NCBI GenBank assembly: GCA_030601485.1
Contig: JAUVTO010000128.1
Coordinates: forward strand, 1 to 5,863
Length of the DNA stretch: 5,863 nt
Source: Desulfobacterales bacterium
GTDB taxonomy: Bacteria > Desulfobacterota > Desulfobacteria > Desulfobacterales > UBA11574
Reading direction: 5' to 3'
Shown: piece by piece, positions 1 to 5,109 of the stretch
Layout of the letters: every line of letters starts with the position of its first letter
Numbering within the stretch: position 1 is the first letter of the stretch
The notes under the pieces: model-generated
Database searches by the model: none
Seen by the model: only the letters and a program-made list of their open reading frames with translations
Told to the model about the DNA's origin: nothing
Translations under genes and position numbers: made by a program

Positions 1-592
1 CGTTCTGGCCACTGATGACAACCGGATTATCTCGGCAGCAAAAAATCTGAACGTTCCGGTAATTAAAACAAGAGACGACCACTTAAGTGGTACGGACCGG
101 GTTCTCGAAGCTGCAGAACTGCTTAACGTGCCGGAAAACGCAGTTGTGGTCAATATACAGGGTGATGAACCCACTCTGGAACCGGATATGCTAACAGAAC
201 TTATTCGTCCGTTCAAATCTTCAAATGTTCAGGTAACCACGCTGGCGAGAAAAATCGATACAAAAGAAGCCAAAAACCCGGACCGGGTCAAATTAGTTTT
301 CACAAAAAGCGGCAGTGCCCTGTATTTTTCCCGTGCCCTGATTCCGTATTATCATAGTGAACAAAGGCACGGGTTTTACGGACACATCGGCCTGTATGCC
401 TTTCGAATGAATATATTAAGGCAATTCGTTGAACTCGGTCCGAGCGGCCTGGAAATAACAGAAAAGCTCGAACAACTCCGTCTGCTTGAAAACGACATAC
501 CGGTTCATGTCGTAATAACCCAATACCAAAGTGTCGGCGTAGACCGGCCCGAAGACTTAGAGATCGTCAGCAGAATCCTTGAAAAAACCTGA
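1..592 (+). CDS. kdsB: 3-deoxy-manno-octulosonate cytidylyltransferase (CMP-Kdo synthetase), 5' end missing
   Basis: KdsB transfers CMP from CTP to Kdo, giving the CMP-Kdo used by Kdo transferases for the LPS inner core; it is a soluble cytoplasmic enzyme. The frame is open from base 2 and ends with TGA at 590-592, giving about 196 residues. The window starts at VLATDD, which sits near residue 47-50 of family members, so only about 50 N-terminal residues, including the nucleotide-binding start, lie outside. Visible family signatures in order are RDDHLSGTDRVLEAA, VVNIQGDEP (with the metal-binding aspartate), ALYFSRALIPYY, GHIGLYAFR, LEITEKLEQLRLLE and the C-terminal VGVDRPEDLE. The implied total of roughly 246 residues is normal, so the C-terminus looks natural. 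A transposase remnant on the other strand begins almost at the stop codon. The internal ATG at 128 is not the true start, because conserved coding sequence continues upstream of it. Confidence 0.97.
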   Translation, partial: VLATDDNRIISAAKNLNVPVIKTRDDHLSGTDRVLEAAELLNVPENAVVVNIQGDEPTLEPDMLTELIRPFKSSNVQVTTLARKIDTKEAKNPDRVKLVFTKSGSALYFSRALIPYYHSEQRHGFYGHIGLYAFRMNILRQFVELGPSGLEITEKLEQLRLLENDIPVHVVITQYQSVGVDRPEDLEIVSRILEKT

Positions 593-596
593 TGTA

Positions 597-939
597 ATTG
601 GCCGTCAAAATTTTCCGGAGCATTGTCTTTTCGAATACGGCTTTCATCTTCTCTAAAAGAAATGTCCAATACCCAATGGAGACTATTTTCTATGCCCCAA
701 TGACTGCGAACTGCCTGGCTGAAGAGTTTTGCATCGTTTTCGATACTGCTGATGTAACATGATGTCTCAATACTAACGTCTTCGCCAACCTGACGTTCAC
801 GTTGAACCATACCTATTGTATTGGTGTTTTTCCATGACTCTTTACCTTGCAACCAATTGATATCAGATGTGGCCCAATATCGCCGGATTTCGATTATGCC
901 ATGGTGGCCATCCGTTGTTTCATAAGAGTCAACAACATT
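597..939 (-). pseudogene. ISAs1-family transposase, C-terminal remnant
   Basis: Read on the minus strand, about 110 codons match the C-terminal part of ISAs1-family (H-repeat-associated) DDE transposases. In order one sees DSYETTDGHHGIIEIRRYW, IGMVQRERQVG, CYISSIENDAKLFSQAVR, then the hallmark RSHWGIENSLHWVLDISF and REDESRIRKDNAPENF. The family's HGRIE-R motif, which carries the catalytic Glu, reads HGIIEIR, so the Glu is kept and the Arg is lost. The N-terminal two thirds with the two catalytic Asp are absent: the frame meets a stop at 940-942, and no homology is evident beyond it. The family's usual LRH-ALNLL tail is also missing after NAPENF, where the frame runs into antisense kdsB. No terminal inverted repeats or target duplication were found. 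It cannot encode an active transposase and is best seen as a scar of an old insertion. Family assignment is from recognised motifs, not a search. Confidence 0.85.
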
Positions 940-1090
940 TTATTGTGTTTTTATGAGGCTCATATGTTTAAGAAAAAGTCTAGATTTTTTTAATTATTTC
1001 GGGCACTTATTTGGGTATCTCGTTATGGTTGTTATTTCGACAAGTTATGCGCATATCCTGCTTTCTTGGAATAGAGCTGGATACTTACAC

Positions 1091-1109
1091 GCAAATTCGA
1101 TGCAAATTC
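1091..1109. repeat. Short direct repeat GCAAATTC, 11-base spacing
   Basis: GCAAATTC occurs at 1091-1098 and again at 1102-1109, separated by GAT. The 11-base period places both copies on about the same face of the helix, as in some regulator sites, but an 8-base match in AT-rich DNA may be chance. No adjacent promoter was found. Confidence 0.25.
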
Positions 1110-1222
1110 TAAATGCGGTTGCCCCGTTTTGGCAGATCTCGCGGGTTGACTTTCTGGTTTATTTTTGATATTTGAACAATTTTTTTGACGGGTTGTAGTC
1201 GGTTTCCATGTTTTACGGTTAG

Positions 1223-1405
1223 ATTGAAAAGTGGATCATAACTTCGACGAGCCGCCGTAAATGGTCCCTCAAATCAGCAAGAGATTTCCTGCGCCGATTG
1301 TATTCTTTGAAAATCAACTTGATCCGCTTTGATCCCAAGAAATGGTTGATTACAGAGTCCTCCGGACACAGACTGGCTATCTTGAAAAAAATTTTAAGCC
1401 TATAA
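1223..1405 (+). pseudogene. Coding-like scrap, possibly the N-terminal part of a lost methyltransferase
   Basis: This frame is open for 60 codons, from just after a TAG at 1220-1222 to a TAA at 1403-1405. It has no credible start codon with a ribosome binding site. The peptide looks like real protein: basic at first (SRRKWSLKSARDFLRRLYS), then INLIRFDPKK, then GHRLAILKKI just before the stop. A basic leader, a short strand and RLA-LLKK directly before the SAM-binding strand are reminiscent of the N-terminus of FkbM-type methyltransferases, which are common in LPS loci, but the diagnostic D-GAN motif is not present. Function is therefore unassigned. A minus-strand frame over the same bases (1219-1461) is also open, so coding by this strand is not certain. 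Confidence 0.3.
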
Positions 1406-1526
1406 GTTTGATGAATACGAAGATATAATATCCCGTTTGCGAAGGCTTGCTGAGTTTCTGGTTAAAACCAGGACTTATGACTTCAGCGTATATGATTTGG
1501 CAACGTTTTTGATAAGGTTATGGTGA
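1398..1526 (+). pseudogene. Coding-like scrap resembling the C-terminal end of a gene
   Basis: A different frame takes over just before the stop of the previous scrap and runs 42 codons to TGA at 1524-1526. It gives an acidic start (FDEYEDIISR), a helix-like RLRRLAEFLVK, then YDFSVYDLATFL. The pattern of a C-terminal helix followed by 'x-F-x-x-x-x-DLA' is like the end of some polysaccharide deacetylases, but this is resemblance only. It begins without a start codon or ribosome binding site. Either the two scraps are one gene split by a frameshift, or they are pieces of two genes joined by deletion; the sequence alone does not decide. Confidence 0.25.
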
Positions 1527-1703
1527 AGGGCTGGTAAACAGAAAATTGTGGCGATTCTTAACCAATTGCAACACTCTATTAGAGTCTTCACCTAAAAGAG
1601 GACGGGACGAGGAAAAAGGCCGCTTGAACGTATCTGCTCAATAAATAATTGGTTCCGCCTGCAGCGGGATAGACGTTCCGGGGCATCAATTTATGAGGGT
1701 GTC

Positions 1704-2846
1704 GTGACACGAGTTTTGCATCTCTTTAGTAATCGGAAATGGACCGGCCCAGCAGACCACGCACTTAATTTGGTTTCCTGGTTAAGTGCAAACCCGGATT
1801 TTCAAATAATCTTTGCCTGTGGGCGGCGCAGGGGCTTAGCAAACCATATTCTGGACAAGGCTAACGAGCGACATATTCAGCATATAAATGATTTCCTACT
1901 TAATAAACATCTAAATTGGAGGATTATCCCCGACATTTTTTCATTAAAAAAAGTCGTTGCTCGCGAGAGCATTGACATAATTCACAGTCATCAGGATAAC
2001 GACGCCTTAACTGCTGTGTTGGCCGGTTTCGGTGGTATGCTGGTAAGGACTTGTTATGAAGGTCAACCGGTTCGGCTCTCTTTCAGGCGACGGTTTATTC
2101 TGCACAACACTGCACGGATTATGGCAGCTTCTTTACGCGTGCAGGCGCATCTTTCGCGTGTTTTTCCTGAAAAATGGATCGAACAGGTAGATATACCCGT
2201 TGACCTGGAAAAATTCCGACCGGCTCCCAAAAGCGAGCACCTGCGCCTGGCATTCGGGCTTACAACTGACGACCCTGTGGCCGGAATTGTTGCGCGAGTT
2301 CAAAAACACCGAGATTTTCCATTGCTGTTGAGCGCGGTGGAGGAAGTTGTGAGAGAGATTCCCCAGTTCAAACTTTTGATCGTTGGAAGAGGAACCCATA
2401 TTGATACGATCGCCCGTCAGCCTGTAAAAAAAAAGGGGTTGCAAAAGAATGTCATTTTTACTGGTTATCGAGACAACGATTACCAGGACGTATTGAACTT
2501 GTTTGATTTTAAGATCTTTTTACATCCAGGGAGTGATGGTTCCTGTCGGGCAGTGCGAGAGGCATTAGCCTCCGGCAAACCGGTCGTGGCGACCAGGAGG
2601 GGGATTTTGCCTGAGCTCATAAAGGATGGAAAGACTGGGCTACTAGTTGACGATAAGCCGCGTGATCTTGCCAGGGCCATAATGACCATGTTTAGGGAAA
2701 AAGAAAAAAGGATGCGCTTTTCGCGTGCTGCGCGAAAGTATGCGGAGGATGTCCTTAACCAACAGAGATATGTGGAGAAAGTACTTGTCTGCTATAAAAC
2801 CATCGGCTTAGGTGGCGCAGCTCCTATGAACAGACATAATCGATAA
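1704..2846 (+). CDS. GT4-family (GT-B fold) glycosyltransferase
   Basis: This is a complete 380-residue protein, a usual length for GT4 enzymes, which transfer a sugar from a nucleotide-sugar donor to a lipid-linked or LPS acceptor at the cytoplasmic face of the inner membrane. The N-terminal domain opens with VLHLFSNRKWTGPADHALNL (residues 4-23) and has IDIIHSHQDND (90-100). The C-terminal donor domain has GIVARVQKHRDF (194-205), FKLLIVGRG (222-230) and NVIFTGYRDND (249-259). Its catalytic segment is HPGSDGSCRAVREALASGKP (274-293). Here the family's E-x7-E motif is D278-x7-E286, so Asp stands in for the first Glu. The start is GTG at 1704 with GAGGG four bases upstream; an ATG at 1693 is out of frame and stops at once. 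It follows a gene-poor gap and is 236 bases from the next gene, so it may have its own transcription. Donor and acceptor cannot be told. Confidence 0.93.
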   Translation: MTRVLHLFSNRKWTGPADHALNLVSWLSANPDFQIIFACGRRRGLANHILDKANERHIQHINDFLLNKHLNWRIIPDIFSLKKVVARESIDIIHSHQDNDALTAVLAGFGGMLVRTCYEGQPVRLSFRRRFILHNTARIMAASLRVQAHLSRVFPEKWIEQVDIPVDLEKFRPAPKSEHLRLAFGLTTDDPVAGIVARVQKHRDFPLLLSAVEEVVREIPQFKLLIVGRGTHIDTIARQPVKKKGLQKNVIFTGYRDNDYQDVLNLFDFKIFLHPGSDGSCRAVREALASGKPVVATRRGILPELIKDGKTGLLVDDKPRDLARAIMTMFREKEKRMRFSRAARKYAEDVLNQQRYVEKVLVCYKTIGLGGAAPMNRHNR

Positions 2847-2901
2847 GTACGCAGGATTGCAAGCCTGACTGCGCCGGGGATTTAGACAAAATTGCAGTAA
2901 A

Positions 2902-3054
2902 ATGTTATCCTCGGACAGCCTACTAAGGCTCCTCGCTATCTCTGAAAGTCAATTCTGTTGCCGCCTCATCGAGCCGATCTTGCTTGCCGAAACTGAAGTG
3001 GGTATCAGTGAAGGCAATTACGCTAAGAGGCTCTGTATGAGCGTGGCATATTGA
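2902..3054 (+). CDS. Doubtful 50-residue ORF in the GT4-methyltransferase spacer
   Basis: The 236-base spacer 2847-3082 contains one ATG frame of 50 codons ending in TGA at 3052-3054. The peptide (MLSSDSLLRLLAISESQF, then CCRLIEPILLAETE and a basic end) matches no family I know. There is no Shine-Dalgarno sequence before the ATG. It could be chance, or a remnant of a lost gene; the opposite strand shows nothing better. I list it mainly so the spacer is accounted for. Confidence 0.12.
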   Translation: MLSSDSLLRLLAISESQFCCRLIEPILLAETEVGISEGNYAKRLCMSVAY

Positions 3055-3082
3055 ATGTCAACAATTAGAACGCGGAGTAAAG

Positions 3083-3862
3083 ATGGGATTAATTCAACGG
3101 TTAACGCGCAGCCCACATATTCACGATGATATTGCTGAGCGATTTAGATGTTATTTCCAGTCTGGGCTGATCCTTGACCTGCCGGCGGGTGATGGCGTGA
3201 ACAGCCGCCGACTTACTTCAGGCGGCTACAGCGTGCAGGCAGCTGATCTATTCCCTGAGCACTGCTATGGAGAAGGATTTACGTGTGATCGTGTAGACAT
3301 GACAAAGCCTCTTCCCTATGACAATTCTTCTTTCGACGGCATCCTTCATTCGGAAGGAATCGAACACATCGACAATCAGATCGGAGTGCTCCAGGAGTTT
3401 CACAGAATCCTGAAACCCGGGGGCATCCTCATTGTGACAACGCCCAATTTGCTTAACTTCGAAGGTCGCCTTGGTCTACTTCTATCCGGTCACGCCCATC
3501 CAAAACGCGCCATGGTAATTTCACCAAGGTCCTACCGGTCAGAATGCCCAAGGCATACTTCAGGTGCTGAGGGGATTTACTTTGGTCATGTGTTTCTCAT
3601 CAACATATTCCAACTCCGCTTTTACCTTACGCATGTAGGGTTTACAGCCCTCGGCGTGGATACTACTCGATACTCCTGGAGGTCCCTGTTTTTGGCTCCG
3701 TTTCTGTTTTTGCCTGTTACATGGGCAACCCGAAAGCTCGTTCGCGCCAAGCGGTCCAAAGTTCCTCCAGGTCTGCAACGCACTATCTTAGATGAGGTCT
3801 TGAGAGGCACTGTTTTCTTTGGGCGAAAACTCATTATGGTTGCGCGCAAACCGCATGACTAA
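3083..3862 (+). CDS. Class I SAM-dependent methyltransferase (Methyltransf_11 type)
   Basis: This is a complete 259-residue protein. The Rossmann-type SAM-binding core is clear: motif I is LILDLPAGDG (29-38), a variant of the D-x-G-x-G-x-G loop. The acidic residue after strand 2 is in QAADLFPE (52-59), then comes VDMTKPLPYDNSSFDGI (71-87) with the motif typical of Methyltransf_11, and HRILKPGGILIVTTPN (107-122). The C-terminal part holds FGHVFLINIFQLRFYL (167-182) and a hydrophobic stretch SLFLAPFLFLPVTWA (201-215). That stretch may lie against the membrane or a lipid-linked glycan, but is too interrupted to be called a sure transmembrane helix. ATG at 3083 has GGAG five bases upstream (3074-3077). 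Its place between two glycosyltransferases suggests it methylates a sugar or caps the glycan; the substrate is inference. Quinone or biotin-pathway methyltransferases share the core but would not fit this context. Confidence 0.9.
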   Translation: MGLIQRLTRSPHIHDDIAERFRCYFQSGLILDLPAGDGVNSRRLTSGGYSVQAADLFPEHCYGEGFTCDRVDMTKPLPYDNSSFDGILHSEGIEHIDNQIGVLQEFHRILKPGGILIVTTPNLLNFEGRLGLLLSGHAHPKRAMVISPRSYRSECPRHTSGAEGIYFGHVFLINIFQLRFYLTHVGFTALGVDTTRYSWRSLFLAPFLFLPVTWATRKLVRAKRSKVPPGLQRTILDEVLRGTVFFGRKLIMVARKPHD

Positions 3863-3986
3863 CAGCTAACGGCTTATGAGGCAAATCAAGTCCCAAAATG
3901 GGTGGAAATTTAACCCCAGCGTTGCAGACTTGGGCCAAGGCAAAACGTGCAAGAGTGTGGCAGTTGAGTTGGTTTAATGGTGGTCA

Positions 3987-3992
3987 AAGGAG
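3987..3992 (+). promoter_or_regulatory. Ribosome binding site deciding the GT2 start
   Basis: AAGGAG lies 10 bases before the ATG at 4003. The in-frame ATG at 3898, 35 codons upstream, has no such site. This supports the shorter protein, whose first strand then begins about ten residues in, as is usual for GT2 enzymes. Confidence 0.75.
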
Positions 3993-4002
3993 AGGCTGCT
4001 TT

Positions 4003-4782
4003 ATGAGCGGTAATAAGAATCAGAGGCAAAAGCTTACAGTCCTCATCCCATGTTACAACGAAGAGAAAAACATCGAAGCCTGTCTTCAGAGTGTGCTTTG
4101 GGCGGACGAAATATTAGTTGTAGACTCTTTTAGTACGGATCGTACCCTGGATATTGTTCGACAGTATACAGATCGAATACTCCAGCATGAATATATCAAT
4201 TCCGCCAGCCAGAAAAATTGGGCCATACCTCAGGCGAAACATGACTGGGTATTGATTGTGGATAGTGACGAAAGGATTCCGTTAGCACTCAGCGATGAAA
4301 TCAAGGAAATATTGCGGAAAGGGCCCGATAAGGACGGCTACTGGATTAGGCGTAATAATTACCTTATGGGCAAGCGAGTCAGGTACTCTGGATGGGGCCG
4401 TGACAGGGTTCTTCGCCTATTTCGTAGGAATCTCGGGCGCTATCAAGAGAAGCGTGTCCATGCTGAGGTTAAACTCAAAAATACGGGAGTGCTTATGACC
4501 CAACTTGAGCATCATAGCATTTCATCCATGACATCCTGGGTAGTAAAAATCAACCGGTATTCGTCATGGAAGGCGAAAGATAAGTTCGAGAGAGGAACCA
4601 CCGCACCGGTTCTTCATCTGTTGTTTCGGCCACCGTTTCGATTTTTTAAGGATTTCGTCCTGCGTCTGGGCATGTTCGATGGCTGGCGCGGATTTTTGAT
4701 TGCGGCCATGGCCTCCTTTTCTGAGCTGGTAATGGCCGCGAAAATAACTCAGATAACCATAAAAAGCCGACGAAATCCCTAG
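4003..4782 (+). CDS. GT2-family glycosyltransferase, WaaE/KdtX-like (LPS core)
   Basis: The protein has 259 residues from the ATG at 4003. It belongs to the inverting GT-A enzymes of family GT2 and closely follows the WaaE/KdtX type, some members of which add a glucose to the heptose of the LPS inner core. Seen in order (numbering from 4003): LTVLIPCYNEEKNIEACL (11-28), ADEILVVDSFSTDRT (34-48), NSASQKNWAI (66-75), the metal-binding DWVLIVDSDER (81-91), GYWIRRNNYLMGKRVRYSGW (112-131), then RLFRR, RVHAEV and LEHHSI. A hydrophobic, basic C-terminal region (FRPPFRFFKDFVLRLG, then GWRGFLIAAMASFSELVMAAK) fits membrane association. An upstream in-frame ATG at 3898 would add 35 residues of non-GT2 character and lacks a ribosome binding site. 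The stop is 4 bases before the ATG of the next, broken gene, so the two once formed a tight operon. Exact sugar specificity is not readable. Confidence 0.92.
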   Translation: MSGNKNQRQKLTVLIPCYNEEKNIEACLQSVLWADEILVVDSFSTDRTLDIVRQYTDRILQHEYINSASQKNWAIPQAKHDWVLIVDSDERIPLALSDEIKEILRKGPDKDGYWIRRNNYLMGKRVRYSGWGRDRVLRLFRRNLGRYQEKRVHAEVKLKNTGVLMTQLEHHSISSMTSWVVKINRYSSWKAKDKFERGTTAPVLHLLFRPPFRFFKDFVLRLGMFDGWRGFLIAAMASFSELVMAAKITQITIKSRRNP

Positions 4783-4786
4783 TCCA

Positions 4787-4894
4787 ATGAGAATCCTTCA
4801 CATCAATCTCGAGCGGTGCTGGCGAGGCGGCGAGAGGCAAACCTTCTATTTACATCCACAGAAGGATCAATTGCATAAACCCTTCGCTCTTTAA
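4787..4894 (+). pseudogene. GT4-family glycosyltransferase, truncated to its N-terminal stump
   Basis: An ATG four bases after the preceding stop opens MRILHINLERCWRGGERQTF and a little more. This is a very typical beginning of GT4 glycosyltransferases (first strand, then the glycine-rich GGERQ loop near the acceptor side). The resemblance ends at about residue 22 (base 4852). The next 13 codons (HPQKDQLHKPFAL) look random and end in TAA at 4892-4894. The remaining ~340 residues of such an enzyme are absent from the window, so no activity is possible. The break coincides with the end of a coding-like scrap in reverse orientation and with a short inverted repeat, which suggests an inversion or deletion junction. 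Family-typical start plus tight spacing make it more than chance. Confidence 0.8.
4842..4865. repeat. Inverted repeat CCTTCT/AGAAGG at the GT4 break
   Basis: CCTTCT (4842-4847) and AGAAGG (4860-4865) are exact inverted copies around a 12-base loop. The loop contains the point (about 4852) where sense GT4 homology stops. There is no T-run after it, so it is not a terminator. It may be related to how the rearrangement happened, or be chance. Confidence 0.35.
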
Positions 4895-4943
4895 TTCCCA
4901 GCTTCTGCAGCTCCTCAGCATCTCCTACCCTCTGCACATCAAA
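4854..4943 (-). pseudogene. Reverse-oriented coding-like scrap, unassigned
   Basis: On the minus strand 30 codons without a stop read FDVQRVGDAEELQKLGIKER and then RVYAIDPSVD, bounded by a stop directly upstream (TGA at 4944-4946). The acid-rich helix, the LGI turn and the strand ending 'V-x-x-I-x-x-x-VD' recall the end of the N-terminal domain of GT4 enzymes, where '-LGI---RV-VIPNGVD' is common. However, the PNG is replaced by DPS and the piece is too short for a firm call. It ends two bases from where the sense GT4 stump stops. It has no start codon or ribosome binding site, and it is not a gene by itself. Confidence 0.3.
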
Positions 4944-4977
4944 TCAATTTACACAACATATATCGATCCGATTTTGG

Positions 4978-5006
4978 TTGACACACAAGCCCCATTTTTT
5001 TATATT
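4978..5006 (+). promoter_or_regulatory. Sigma70-type promoter before the last GT2 gene
   Basis: A perfect -35 box TTGACA (4978-4983) is followed after exactly 17 bases by TATATT (5001-5006), five of six to the -10 consensus. The surrounding DNA is AT-rich, with a T-run just before the -10. Transcription would start near 5013 and leave a leader of about 97 bases before the ATG at 5110. It lies in the 215-base spacer (4895-5109) after the broken GT4 gene and would make the next gene independent of the damaged upstream operon. No operator or terminator was recognised. Confidence 0.7.
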
Positions 5007-5109
5007 TCTTTTTGAGAAAGCAAGTTCTTATCACTCACCGGTGAAAATACTTATGAAAAATTACTCTTAAATCGACAAACTTCAAAATAAGGCAACTAAA
5101 ACAAGAGAA

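Larger units (their letters stand above)
940..1703. other. Gene-poor stretch between the IS remnant and the GT4 gene
   Basis: These 764 bases hold no intact gene that I can support. The first part (940-1200) is AT-rich and in places has all frames interrupted. A 71-codon ATG frame at 953-1168 gives a hydrophobic, low-complexity peptide without a ribosome binding site, and I do not accept it. From about 1220 to 1526 the sequence looks more like coding DNA but is broken, and is listed separately. The last part (1527-1703) shows nothing except a short palindrome (ACTCT-ATT-AGAGT, 1573-1585). No clear promoter or terminator was recognised. Confidence 0.6.

Noticed and set aside
953..1168. 71-codon ATG frame on the plus strand
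   Set aside because: No ribosome binding site, low-complexity hydrophobic peptide without family signature, lying in AT-rich DNA beside an IS scar.
1219..1461. 80-codon stop-free minus-strand frame, rich in Lys/Arg
   Set aside because: No proper start codon, and it overlaps plus-strand frames that look at least as protein-like; probably their shadow.
1573..1585. ACTCT-ATT-AGAGT palindrome as terminator or operator
   Set aside because: Five-base arms, no T-run after it, no promoter nearby.
1699..1710. GTGTC-GT-GACAC inverted repeat over the GT4 start codon
   Set aside because: The two-base loop cannot form a hairpin and the arms are only five bases; likely chance.
3560..3849. Two minus-strand frames inside the methyltransferase gene
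   Set aside because: Shadows of a clear family member on the plus strand.
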